The notes beneath the pieces were generated by a model. The model ran no database searches, had not been told where the DNA came from, and was given only the letters and a program-made list of their open reading frames with translations. From Gemmatimonadota bacterium (GTDB lineage Bacteria > Gemmatimonadota > Gemmatimonadetes > Longimicrobiales > Gaopeijiaceae): a DNA stretch of 64,000 bases. Shown piece by piece: positions 53,434 through 61,861 of this stretch. The stretch's first letter is position 1, and the number at the start of each line of letters is the position of its first letter. Position numbers and translations under genes: made by a program. The stretch is taken from contig JBBEBG010000036.1 of assembly GCA_040882465.1 (NCBI GenBank), forward strand, positions 124,001 to 188,000. The letters are read 5' to 3'.

Positions 53434-54252
53434 TTACCTCAGGTTCCGAAGCGCGTCCGCAGCGAGCGCCGCGGAGGGGCTCTCCGGCCACGTGTTCACC
53501 ACCCGTTCGTAGAGAGTGCGCGCCTCCTCGCGGTTTCCCAGGTCGCGGTAGAGATTCGCCGCCCGGTAGAGGGCGTTCGGGACCGTCTGCGCCGAGGGAT
53601 GATACTCCGCAATTTCCAGAAATCCGGCGAGCGCCCCTTCCCGGTCGCCCTCCTGCTCGAGAATGTCGGCGAGGTAGAATCGCGCCTCCGGCGCGAGTGG
53701 ATCGTTCGGGAAGCGGCTCACGATGTCCTGGAACCCCATCCGCGCTGCCGTCAGGCCCCCCGTGTTGCGCTGGCCCACGGCCGCCGTGAAGATCTCGCCG
53801 GCGGAGCCCCCTCCTCCTCCCGCGTCCCCCGTGGGGAAGCCCCCCCCGGCACCGAAAGCGGCGGCGGCCCGGTCGCGGTCGAGCTGGTCCCGCATCCGCG
53901 CGAGCTCCTGTTGGGAAAGCCCCGCGAGCTCCTGCGTGCGGAGGAGCTGGTCCTCCACGATCATGATCCGCCGTAGCGTCTCAGCGCGGAAGTCTTGGAT
54001 CCCCCTCTGGAGCGCGCGGAGCGAATCCGACTGCGCCTCTTGTTCGGCCTGGATGTCGCGGAGAATCGCGTTTTGTTGGGCCGAGAGTTCCAGGATGCTC
54101 TCCCGGAGGTCGCGCACGTCCGCCTTCGTCGCACAGGCGGAGAGGGCGAAGAGGGCCGGGATCGCGAGGAGGGAGAACGGACGGCGGCGCGGAGGGGCTC
54201 CGCACCGGACGGGCTCGAACGGACTCCCGTGCGGTTGGGCGGTGTGGACCAT
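53434..54252 (-). CDS. cpoB: CpoB/YbgF-like Tol-Pal associated lipoprotein
   Basis: 272 residues. A Leu/Ala-rich signal ends LFALSAC, giving a lipobox (the E. coli CpoB is not lipidated). A coiled coil follows (VRDLRESILELSAQQNAILRDIQAEQ), then a Gly-rich linker and TPR repeats (PEARFYLADILEQEGDREGALAGFLEIAEYHPSAQT). In E. coli CpoB links Tol action to peptidoglycan synthesis. The ATG at 54252 has an AGGGGAT site. It lies 144 bases after pal, the standard place. Confidence 0.85.
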   Translation of the reverse strand: MVHTAQPHGSPFEPVRCGAPPRRRPFSLLAIPALFALSACATKADVRDLRESILELSAQQNAILRDIQAEQEAQSDSLRALQRGIQDFRAETLRRIMIVEDQLLRTQELAGLSQQELARMRDQLDRDRAAAAFGAGGGFPTGDAGGGGGSAGEIFTAAVGQRNTGGLTAARMGFQDIVSRFPNDPLAPEARFYLADILEQEGDREGALAGFLEIAEYHPSAQTVPNALYRAANLYRDLGNREEARTLYERVVNTWPESPSAALAADALRNLR

Positions 54253-54321
54253 GATCCCCTGCTGGGTTGGGGCGGCCCACGCCGGTGCACGAGGGCCGGC
54301 ACTCGATCGGAAGCGGCACCT

Positions 54322-54339
54322 GCCGGGGGCTACCCCGGC
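54322..54339. repeat. GC-rich hairpin between pal and cpoB
   Basis: GCCGGGG (54322-54328) and CCCCGGC (54333-54339) form a 7-bp stem with the four-base loop GCTA, in the 144-base gap. No U-tract follows, so it may reduce rather than end transcription into cpoB. Confidence 0.35.
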
Positions 54340-54396
54340 CGGGGGACGCGAGGTCCGCCCGGCCGGTTGGCCCCGCAAGAAACGACCGGAGGTCGG

Positions 54397-54978
54397 CTAG
54401 TTCCCCGGATTGATCTGGTCGCCGCCCGCGAAGATGATGAACTCGGCGCGGCGGTTTTGCCCCCAAGCGGATTCGTTGCTCTGGTTCACGAGGGGCCGCT
54501 CCTCCCCGAAGGAGGTGGTCTGGAAGCGGCTCGCCGCGAGACCCTGTTGGACGAAGAAGTCCACGACCGCCTGCGCGCGCCGGTTGCCGAGCGCGAGGTT
54601 GTACTCGACCGATCCCCGCTCGTCGGCATGCCCTTCGATCCGGAGCTGGACTTGGGGGCTCGCCCGAAGGATCGCAACCTTCTGGCGGAGAACGCCTTCC
54701 GCATCCGAACGGAGCGCCGCCTCGTCGTAGTCGAAGTGGACTCTCTGCTCGAGGATCGCGCGGGCGTTCGCCAACCCGGCCATTCGCTCGGCCTCCAAGC
54801 GCTGCCGCTCGGCCTCGGCCGCCCGCACCGAGTCCTCGTACGCGCGGAGCGAATCGAGGTTGGGCCCGGCCTCCTGCATCGGCTCTGGAGCGGGTGGCGG
54901 AGGCGGCTCGCTCCCGCACGCGGCGAGCGTCAGCCCCGCGAGAATCGCGAAGGCGAGAAGGGATCTGCGATGCATCAT
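54397..54978 (-). CDS. pal: peptidoglycan-associated lipoprotein Pal
   Basis: 193 residues. Signal peptide with lipobox TLAAC. A Pro-rich stretch and a short coiled coil precede the OmpA-like peptidoglycan-binding domain with HFDYDEAAL, IEGHADERGSVEYNLALGNRRA and SFGEERP. Pal holds the outer membrane to the cell wall and interacts with TolB. The ATG at 54978 has AAGGAG. A separate promoter stands in the 168-base gap before it, so pal can be made apart from tolB. Confidence 0.95.
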   Translation of the reverse strand: MMHRRSLLAFAILAGLTLAACGSEPPPPPAPEPMQEAGPNLDSLRAYEDSVRAAEAERQRLEAERMAGLANARAILEQRVHFDYDEAALRSDAEGVLRQKVAILRASPQVQLRIEGHADERGSVEYNLALGNRRAQAVVDFFVQQGLAASRFQTTSFGEERPLVNQSNESAWGQNRRAEFIIFAGGDQINPGN

Positions 54979-55072
54979 CCAGGCTCCTTAAAGAAGTTGT
55001 TTCACGGGATCCAGCGGGTCCAAACGCTCAGGTCGAAATTGGACGCTTCAACATCCGGACGAACCAATCTGT

Positions 55073-55101
55073 CATATACGAGATGCGTGTGCCCCACGCA
55101 A
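55073..55101 (-). promoter_or_regulatory. predicted promoter of pal
   Basis: Minus strand TTGCGT (55096-55101) and TATATG (55073-55078) with a 17-base spacer. The predicted leader is about 87 bases. Confidence 0.5.
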
Positions 55102-55146
55102 CGTTAGGGCCTGCCTTTCAGCCGCTCCCCACTTCCCCGCCTCCGC

Positions 55147-56544
55147 TCATCGGAGCGGCAGCTGCGGTGACCACGCCGGGAGAATCGGCTCGATCCCCGA
55201 AACGAGCGTCCGCTCGTTCCCGGTGACCATGTCCACGATCCTCAAGCTGTGCCCGGAGGAACGGGTGGCCGAGTAGACCAGGTGCCTCCCGTCGGGAGCG
55301 CAGCTCGGGTCCTCGTTCACACCCTCGAAGGTGAGCTGGACCAGGGGAGCCCGCCGAGTCATGTCGGCGACCAGGATCTGGTGGGCTCCGCGCTCGAATA
55401 CTCTCCCGTGGAAGAGCATCATCCCCCCCGTCCGGCACCAGTCGGGGGATGTATAAAACCCCGGGCGATCGTACACGTAGGGTGACACGAGCTCGGGGCG
55501 GCCGGAGCCGTCCGCAGGCATTACGTAAATCTGCGGAGCGCCGTCCCCGAGCCGGAGGGAATTAAACGCCATCCTCGTGCCATCGGCCGAGAAGGTCGGG
55601 CTCAGGTCGTTGCTCCGGCCCTCGAAGATCGGCGTGAAGCAACACCCTCGCGCGATGTTGTAGCTGTAGAGTCCGTTCCGTCCGCTCCCATTGACCGCGA
55701 AGAAAATTCGCTCCCCGTCCGGGTGGTACGACGGGGTGATGTAGTCCCCGTCACGCGGCGTCGGGATCGCCGTCTCCTGGCCGGTGACGAGATTCAGTTG
55801 GTAGATCCGGGGCATCCCGACGTCCTTGAAGGACTGGTAGGCGAGGCGCGTCCCATCGGGAGACCAGGCGGGTCCGAGGGAGATGGGCTGGCCAAACCCC
55901 ATGACCTGGTGGCGCGTGAGACGGCGCAGATTCTCCCCATCCGAATCTATGATCCAGAGGTCCTGGGTCCCGTCGTCCATCCGTCGCGAGAAGGCGATCC
56001 TTGTCGCCGCGATCCCCGGTTCTCCGAAGGCCCACTGTACGACGGCGTCCGACGCCACATGGACCGACATCCGAAAGTCGGGGGAGTCCAGAGCCCGGAT
56101 GGGGATTCGCCCGCGCTGACGAACCTGGCGGTAGGTGACGTCGTGGAGCTCCAGGAGGAGGACCGTCGAATTCCCGGATCCCTCGATCCGCCCGGCCACG
56201 AGCCAGACCGCGCCGATCTGGTCCCAGAATTCGTAGTCCACCCCTTCACGGGCGAGCACCGTCGGGAGATTCGCCATCACGTTGAACCGGTCCGAGTAGC
56301 GGAGGTCGCGGGCGACGATGTTCTCGACCTGGCTCGCGAGCGGCTCCGCCCCCGCGGGGGCCGTGAAGGGCTGGATCGCGAGCGCCGGCAATGGACGGGT
56401 TTCGTATTGGAGCCCGAGGCTCACCCCGGGAAAACGCTCCTCGACCTGGGCGTCGAGCCCCGCTCCCCCCGCGGAGAGGGCCCCGATGAGGACGAGCCCG
56501 GCAACGCGGCCTCGAAGGTGGATGGGGGTTGCGAATATGGTCAT
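55147..56544 (-). CDS. tolB: TolB periplasmic beta-propeller protein
   Basis: 465 residues. A signal peptide (GLVLIGALSAGGAGLDAQ) precedes an N-terminal alpha/beta domain and a six-bladed propeller with WD40-like PD40 repeats: AWSPDGTRLAYQS, SYHPDGERIFFAV, TFSADGTRMAFNS, CAPDGRHLVYSA. It binds Pal and is displaced by TolA during division in known systems. GAGGAG precedes the ATG at 56544. 25 bases after the tolA-like gene. Confidence 0.93.
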   Translation of the reverse strand: MTIFATPIHLRGRVAGLVLIGALSAGGAGLDAQVEERFPGVSLGLQYETRPLPALAIQPFTAPAGAEPLASQVENIVARDLRYSDRFNVMANLPTVLAREGVDYEFWDQIGAVWLVAGRIEGSGNSTVLLLELHDVTYRQVRQRGRIPIRALDSPDFRMSVHVASDAVVQWAFGEPGIAATRIAFSRRMDDGTQDLWIIDSDGENLRRLTRHQVMGFGQPISLGPAWSPDGTRLAYQSFKDVGMPRIYQLNLVTGQETAIPTPRDGDYITPSYHPDGERIFFAVNGSGRNGLYSYNIARGCCFTPIFEGRSNDLSPTFSADGTRMAFNSLRLGDGAPQIYVMPADGSGRPELVSPYVYDRPGFYTSPDWCRTGGMMLFHGRVFERGAHQILVADMTRRAPLVQLTFEGVNEDPSCAPDGRHLVYSATRSSGHSLRIVDMVTGNERTLVSGIEPILPAWSPQLPLR

Positions 56545-56569
56545 CGTGGCTCTCCTCGATTCGGCGGTC

Positions 56570-57337
56570 TCACCCCCCCGGGCCTCGGCCCGGGGAGAAC
56601 GTGAACTGGACCGGAAGGACTTCTGAATTCAGGTCGCCGGGAAGGGGCCCGAGTTGCCCGCGCCCGGCACACTCCACCGCACCGACCGCCTGGATATCGA
56701 GGGTCAGATTCCCCGAGCGGGAATGCACGCGGATGCTCGACGACGGGATCGTGCCGTCGTCCTGGATCTCGAAACGAAGGACGACCGTCCCCGCCGGCGA
56801 TCCCGTGGGCCGGAAGCAAGCATCGATCCTCGCCGTGATGCGGGCGTAATACTCCGGGAAGTCCCGCCGGAGGCCCTCCATCCGAACGTTCATCTCGGCC
56901 GTGCTCGTCTCCGCGGTGACCGGCGGCTGTTCGACGACGGGGGGCGTCTCCGGCCGGGGCGCCGGGGGCGGTTCGGGCTCGGGCTCCCGCCGCACCTCGG
57001 GCTCCGGCTCGGGCTCCGGTTCGGGCACGACCTCCGGCTCGGGGTCGGGTGGTGGCGGTTCGGGCTCCGGCTCCGGCTCCGGCTCCGGGGGAATCTCCTG
57101 CGTCGGGGCGACGACCGGGGGCTCGGGCGCTGCCGCCTCGAGCTCCGCCGGGTCTCCCATGGTCACGATCTCGACCTGGTACGTGTCGTATTCGACGACG
57201 TCGCGGACCCCTCGCTGAAGGATCCAAGTGACGAGGAGGAGGACGACGTGGAGCGCGAACGACGCGAGGACAGGCCCGCGGCCGGGGCGGCGGGGATCGT
57301 GGGTGGCTCGGTCGGGATTCTGGTTCCGGTCGCTCAT
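56570..57337 (-). CDS. TolA/TonB-like energy-transducing protein
   Basis: 255 residues. The membrane segment (LASFALHVVLLLVTWIL) is N-terminal, with Ser and His as in TolA/TonB family anchors. A long stretch of Pro-Glu repeats (about residues 80-150) replaces the helical stalk of classical TolA. The C-terminal ~95 residues form a TonB/TolA_C-like domain (YYARITARIDACFRPTGSPAGTVVLRFEIQDDGTI). Its position between tolR and tolB makes TolA the likely role; the stalk is TonB-like. Confidence 0.82.
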   Translation of the reverse strand: MSDRNQNPDRATHDPRRPGRGPVLASFALHVVLLLVTWILQRGVRDVVEYDTYQVEIVTMGDPAELEAAAPEPPVVAPTQEIPPEPEPEPEPEPPPPDPEPEVVPEPEPEPEPEVRREPEPEPPPAPRPETPPVVEQPPVTAETSTAEMNVRMEGLRRDFPEYYARITARIDACFRPTGSPAGTVVLRFEIQDDGTIPSSSIRVHSRSGNLTLDIQAVGAVECAGRGQLGPLPGDLNSEVLPVQFTFSPGRGPGG

Positions 57338-57419
57338 CGGTCCTCGAAAGAGGTCCTACACGGCACGGACGAAAGGGGTCGCCGCACCGGCGAACGCCCC
57401 CGGCCGACCAGCCTCACCC

Positions 57420-57854
57420 TCAACGCGGAATGGGTTCGGGTTCACCAACCATCAGGATCGGGACGCCATCTTCACGGGTCGCCGCGCCGACCGCGGAGGT
57501 CACGCCGAACACGATCCCGTAATCCGCGCGCGCATCCCCCCGGATGTAGACGATGTCCGGCTGCGCCACCTCGTAGAGCTGCCGGAATGCCTCCGCGAAT
57601 TCCTCGACCGTGAAAGGCGTGTCCCCGATGCTCACCGTTCCGTCCTCCAGGATGTCCAGAATGAAGGGCGCCCCCTGCGCGGTGACGGGCTGGAGCTCGC
57701 CGCGGGGAAGCCGGATCTCCAGTCCGCCCTGGAGGATTGGAGCGGTGATGATGAAGATCACGAGAAGCGTGAAAGCGACGTCAATGAGCGAGGTGACGTT
57801 GATCTCCGCGTTCATTCGGAGGTCGTCCCGCCTCGCGGTGCGGCGCCCCCTCAC
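57420..57854 (-). CDS. tolR: TolR/ExbD proton-channel subunit
   Basis: 144 residues. The single membrane helix has the essential acidic residue D25 in VTSLIDVAFTLLVIF. The periplasmic domain carries the ExbD fold. GTG start overlapping the tolQ stop (GTGA). TolR with TolQ uses the proton gradient to drive TolA. Confidence 0.92.
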   Translation of the reverse strand: MRGRRTARRDDLRMNAEINVTSLIDVAFTLLVIFIITAPILQGGLEIRLPRGELQPVTAQGAPFILDILEDGTVSIGDTPFTVEEFAEAFRQLYEVAQPDIVYIRGDARADYGIVFGVTSAVGAATREDGVPILMVGEPEPIPR

Positions 57855-58570
57855 ACCCGCCCCTCACGGGCCAGCGTCCCGATAAACTCGGACGAGAACC
57901 CTTCCAGCTCGCTGGTGACGAGGTTCAGGCGGGCCACGAAGTAGTTGTAGGCGATCACCGCCGGGATCGCGACGGCGAGCCCCGCCACCGTCGTGATGAG
58001 CGCTTCCGCTACTCCGGGCGCGACAGCGTTGATGTTCGAGGAGCCCGTCGTGACGATGCCGAGAAAGGAGTTCATCACCCCGATCACGGTCCCCATCAGC
58101 CCGAGGAGCGGGGCGACCGAAGCGATGATGGCGAGCCAGGTCAGGCCGACGGCAAGCTCGTCCCGTTCTTCCGCCTCTTCCTTCTCCATCACCATCCGAA
58201 GAACCTCCAGCTGCGTCAGCGTGAGCCCTTCACCGGGTGCGGCCCCTTCTCGGAGCGCGCCCGGTCTCAACTCGCTGAAGAAGTTGACCCCCTGGCGGAA
58301 GACCCGGCCATAGGGTGAATCCGGAAGCGCGAGGATCACCTTGTAGGCGTCCTCCATCCGCTGCGATCGCTCCATGGCGTCGAGGAAGCGATCCCCCTGC
58401 GCCTGGACCGCGCGAAAGACCTTCCACTTCCAGAAGGTGATCGTCCACTGGGTCAGCGAGAACGCGGCGAGCACGAGGAGGATGACGATCGTCGGGGCCG
58501 TGCCCGAGAAGACGAGATCTCCCCACCACTGCGGCACCTCACGCCCGGCCTGGAGGAGGAGGAGAGTCAC
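57851..58570 (-). CDS. tolQ: TolQ/ExbB proton-channel subunit
   Basis: 239 residues with three membrane helices (about 22-42, 140-165, 185-210). The MotA/ExbB signature appears as LLGLMGTVIGVMNSF and AEALITTVAGLAVAIPAVIAYNYF. The GTG start overlaps the epimerase stop. First of the tolQRA block. Confidence 0.93.
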   Translation of the reverse strand: MTLLLLQAGREVPQWWGDLVFSGTAPTIVILLVLAAFSLTQWTITFWKWKVFRAVQAQGDRFLDAMERSQRMEDAYKVILALPDSPYGRVFRQGVNFFSELRPGALREGAAPGEGLTLTQLEVLRMVMEKEEAEERDELAVGLTWLAIIASVAPLLGLMGTVIGVMNSFLGIVTTGSSNINAVAPGVAEALITTVAGLAVAIPAVIAYNYFVARLNLVTSELEGFSSEFIGTLAREGRV

Positions 58571-59529
58571 CGCGCACCCCCCTTCTTGGCCCCTTCACGC
58601 GCCGCGATCCACCGGAAAGTCTCCCCGAGCCCGTCGTGAAGGCCGACCTGGGGCGTCCACCCCAAGGACCGGAGCTTGGAGGTATTCAGCGTGCTGTGGC
58701 GGAGCTCTCCGTCGCGCGCGGGCTGAAAGCTCCGGCCCGATTGGAGCCCGGAGACCTCTTCCAGCACGTTCGCGAGAGTGAGGACGTTGGTAGCCAGAGA
58801 GGTTCCCACGTTGAATGCGAGATCGTCGAGTCCGCCCTCCGAGAAAATCGGCAAGTCGGACGCCATCAAGTTCGCACGGACGAGGTCGCCGACATAGACA
58901 TAGTCGCGTGTCTGCTCACCGTCCCCGTAGATGTGGAGCTCTTCCCCCGCGAGAAGCCGCGTCGAAAAGATCGCGACGACCCCGGCCTCCCCGTCCGGAT
59001 CCTGGCGGGGCCCGTACACGTTCGAGTACCGAAGCGCGATGTAGTCGAGGCCATGCACCCGGCGGTAGTACTGGAGGTAGAATTCGCCGGCGAGCTTCGT
59101 CACTCCGTAGGGAGAGAGCGGAAGTTTCGGCGCAGTCTCGGGTGTGGGGACCTCTTCCGGTTCCCCGTACACGACACCCCCCGAGGAGATAAAAATCACT
59201 CGCCCGCGCCCCTGCCTGCGCACAGCCTCCAAGACGTTCAGGAGTCCGAGAACGTTAGTCCGGGCGTCCTTCGCCGGATCCGCGACGGAGACACGCACGT
59301 TGATCTGGGCGGCATGGTGATTCACGAGGTCGAACCCGACTTGCGAGAAGAGTCGGGCGAGTCCGGGATCCTCGATCGCCATGCGCACGAAGGTCGCCCC
59401 TTCGGGAACGTTCGCCTCCTTCCCGGAGGAGAGGTCGTCCACGACCCAGACATCGTCTCCCCGGGCGAGATACCCCTCGGCGACATGGCTTCCGATGAAA
59501 CCCGCTCCCCCCGTCACGAGCACGTTCAT
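58567..59529 (-). CDS. NAD-dependent sugar epimerase/dehydratase (GalE-like)
   Basis: 320 residues, extended short-chain dehydrogenase fold. NAD motif TGGAGFIGSH, catalytic Tyr and Lys in SPYGVTKLAGEF, and the sugar-nucleotide motif YGPRQDPDGEAGVVAIF. It resembles UDP-glucose or UDP-N-acetylglucosamine 4-epimerases; substrate not determined. The ATG at 59529 has GGGAGAG upstream and is better than the GTG two codons before it. Lies 74 bases after hemA and overlaps tolQ. Confidence 0.88.
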   Translation of the reverse strand: MNVLVTGGAGFIGSHVAEGYLARGDDVWVVDDLSSGKEANVPEGATFVRMAIEDPGLARLFSQVGFDLVNHHAAQINVRVSVADPAKDARTNVLGLLNVLEAVRRQGRGRVIFISSGGVVYGEPEEVPTPETAPKLPLSPYGVTKLAGEFYLQYYRRVHGLDYIALRYSNVYGPRQDPDGEAGVVAIFSTRLLAGEELHIYGDGEQTRDYVYVGDLVRANLMASDLPIFSEGGLDDLAFNVGTSLATNVLTLANVLEEVSGLQSGRSFQPARDGELRHSTLNTSKLRSLGWTPQVGLHDGLGETFRWIAAREGAKKGGAR

Positions 59530-59603
59530 GGGCACTCTCCCGGGCGGCGTCCCGCGCCTCTCCCCGCTCCGCTCATTCGCCCTGGCCTCCTCGTGCGTGT
59601 GAA

Positions 59604-60995
59604 TCAGTCCCGTTCGGTTTTCTCTTCGTCTCCGATCGGACCCTCGTTTGTGTCCCCTCCGACCTCCCCCACCTCCCGCGTCCCCTGCCCGACCTCACCG
59701 GGGCTCGAGGGAAGACCCTCCCCTTCGAGTCCGTAGAGGAAACGGGCCGCTTCGATGAGCTCGGCGCTGTCCATCGGCGGGACGTGGCCGCGAAGCCGAG
59801 CCGTCGGCTCGTGAAGGAGCTTGTTCTGGAGCCGTCGCGAGAACTCCTCGATTCGCGATCGGTCCCCGGCGGAGAGGTGCTCCATTCCACGAAAGAGGCG
59901 CTCCAGCTCCGATGTCCGCGCGACCTCCGCCCGCTTGCGAATCCCCTGGATGACCGGGACCGCCTCGAGCGACGCGTACCAGGCCCGGAAATCGTCGGAG
60001 TGCTTCCGTATGAGGTATTCGGCCTCCGGGACGGATCCTTCGCGGAGCTGCACGTGATCCTCCACGATCTTTCTCAGGTCGTCCACGTTGTAGAGGAAGA
60101 CCTCGGGCTCGTCGCCGACGGAAGGATCCACGTCGCGAGGCACGGCGATGTCCACGATGAGGAGTGGGTGGCGACGGGGCTCGACGAAGGACTCGCGGAC
60201 GATGGAGCGAGTGAGGACCGGGTGCGGTGCAGCTGTCGAGCTGAGGACGATGTCCACGGCCGGCAGCGCCTCGCGGATCCGTTCGAATGGGAGCGCGTGC
60301 CCCCGGTGTTTCATGGCGAGGCTGACGGCACGGTCATACGTGCGATTGGCGACGACCACACCTTCCACCCCTTCGCGCGTGAGCGCCGCCAGGATCAACT
60401 CCCCGGTCTCCCCGGCCCCGAGGAGGAGAACGCGCTTCCCCTTCAGCGACCCGAAGATCTTCCGCGCCAACTCAACGGAGACGGAGGCCACCGAAGCAGA
60501 GCCCTCGCCGATGGCGGTTTCGGAGCGCACGCGGCCGCCGAGAGAAAGCGCGGACTGAAAGAGTCGGTGAAGAAAGGGCCCCGCCATCGGGGGATCGAGG
60601 GGAATCCCCAGGGCACGCTGATAGGCGTCGCGGACCTGTCCCTGGATCTCCGCCTCCCCGGTCACCATCGAATCCAGCCCCGCCGACACCTTGAAGAGGT
60701 GTCGGACCGCGTCATCTCCCCACTCCTGAAAGAGGTAGTCGCCGAGAGGCCCCTCGGATGGACCCGCCTTGTTCTGGAAGATCCGTTCGACGGCACCTAC
60801 CGCCTTCTCGTCCTGGGCCGGAAAGAGGTAGACCTCCGTCCGGTTGCAGGTCGAGAGGAGGACCGCTTCCTCGACCCCGGCCTCCTGGCGGAGAGAAACC
60901 AGGGCGAGCTCCCCTTCGGCGGGACCGAAGGCCAGACGCTCTCGGACCTCCACGGGCGCCGTCTCGTGGCTGATGCCGACCACCGCGAGAGGCAT
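59604..60995 (-). CDS. hemA: glutamyl-tRNA reductase
   Basis: 463 residues. The catalytic Cys50 lies in LLSTCNRTEVY. NADPH-binding GAGETGEL, the AAPHP segment and the C-terminal dimerisation helices are present. A ~35-residue acidic/Gly-rich tail (after RFLYGLEGEG) goes beyond the usual end. It makes glutamate-1-semialdehyde from Glu-tRNA. The ATG at 60995 begins MPLAVVGISHE; a GTG at 61001 would give the common GTGA overlap with hemX. Confidence 0.95.
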   Translation of the reverse strand: MPLAVVGISHETAPVEVRERLAFGPAEGELALVSLRQEAGVEEAVLLSTCNRTEVYLFPAQDEKAVGAVERIFQNKAGPSEGPLGDYLFQEWGDDAVRHLFKVSAGLDSMVTGEAEIQGQVRDAYQRALGIPLDPPMAGPFLHRLFQSALSLGGRVRSETAIGEGSASVASVSVELARKIFGSLKGKRVLLLGAGETGELILAALTREGVEGVVVANRTYDRAVSLAMKHRGHALPFERIREALPAVDIVLSSTAAPHPVLTRSIVRESFVEPRRHPLLIVDIAVPRDVDPSVGDEPEVFLYNVDDLRKIVEDHVQLREGSVPEAEYLIRKHSDDFRAWYASLEAVPVIQGIRKRAEVARTSELERLFRGMEHLSAGDRSRIEEFSRRLQNKLLHEPTARLRGHVPPMDSAELIEAARFLYGLEGEGLPSSPGEVGQGTREVGEVGGDTNEGPIGDEEKTERD

Positions 60996-60997
60996 CG

Positions 60998-61807
60998 TCA
61001 CAGGAAGAGCCCGCTTCCGCCCGACGCGAGCCGAAGGGCGAGGTAGACGCCGATGACGAGGGCGAAGCCCACGATCGCGGCGAGGGCCCCCCGATACTCC
61101 GAGCCCCCCTTCGCGCCGCGGACCATGAAGATGCCGAGGAAGACGAACCAGCTGAAAACGCCGAGCGCCACCTTCGGATCGGAGAGCTGGATCGCTCCCG
61201 GATTCTGCACCGTCCATGCCCACCCCACGACGAGTGCGAGCGTGAGGGAGACGAATCCCACCCAGCGCCCGATCCGCCCTACCGTCTCGAGGGTGGCGAG
61301 GGGAGGCGTGAAGAAAAAGAACCGGCCGAGCCGCTTCTCCTTCAGCTCGTGGTGCTGGATGAGGTACATGACACCTGCCGCGAAGGCCACTGCCAGCCCT
61401 TGGAGGCCGAGGAAGGCCAACGCGACATGGAAGACGAATCCCGCGCCCTGGAAGTCCATCGAACGCGGCGAAAGTTCGATCCCCAGGGCGAGGGCCACTC
61501 CCTGAACCACGACGACGAAGGGGAGGAGGGCGAGCGCCACCCTCCCCGCGCCCCGCATCGGTAGCATGACGATGAGAGCGAGACCGCCGATGAAGGAGAG
61601 GGAGGAGAGCGCCGCGCCCGGTCCCACGAGGGGGAGCTCTCCGTTCGTCCGCCAGAAATCCACCAGGGCCAGCGCGTGTATCGCGACCGCGACGACCGTG
61701 AGGGAGGCTGCGGCGAAGGCCCTCCGCCCCCCCGCCCCGCGAAGGAGCTGTACCACCCAGAGGGCGAAGGCGCCGATGTAGGAGAGGAGGGCGAAAAGAT
61801 GGATCAC
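60998..61807 (-). CDS. hemX: HemX/CcsA-like membrane protein
   Basis: 269 residues with about eight membrane segments, of the cytochrome c assembly (CcsA/CcmC/HemX) family. The family WWD motif is degenerate: the region reads GWAW...SDPKVALGVFSWFVF, with Ser where the WDPK Trp belongs, plus an 11-residue insert. Two histidines (VVAIHALALVD and HHELKEK) remain. The gene sits immediately upstream of hemA, as HemX does in Bacillus, where it influences HemA levels. HemX is preferred to CcsA. Confidence 0.8.
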   Translation of the reverse strand: MIHLFALLSYIGAFALWVVQLLRGAGGRRAFAAASLTVVAVAIHALALVDFWRTNGELPLVGPGAALSSLSFIGGLALIVMLPMRGAGRVALALLPFVVVVQGVALALGIELSPRSMDFQGAGFVFHVALAFLGLQGLAVAFAAGVMYLIQHHELKEKRLGRFFFFTPPLATLETVGRIGRWVGFVSLTLALVVGWAWTVQNPGAIQLSDPKVALGVFSWFVFLGIFMVRGAKGGSEYRGALAAIVGFALVIGVYLALRLASGGSGLFL

Positions 61808-61861
61808 GCGCTTCCGCGCCGCAGGGTGTTCCGGGCCAACTCAGCGTACCGGACCGACAGG

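Noticed and set aside
56950-57110. Short tandem DNA repeat (ggctccggctccgg) resembling an array
   Set aside because: It encodes the Pro-Glu stalk of the TolA-like protein in frame; no spacers as in CRISPR.
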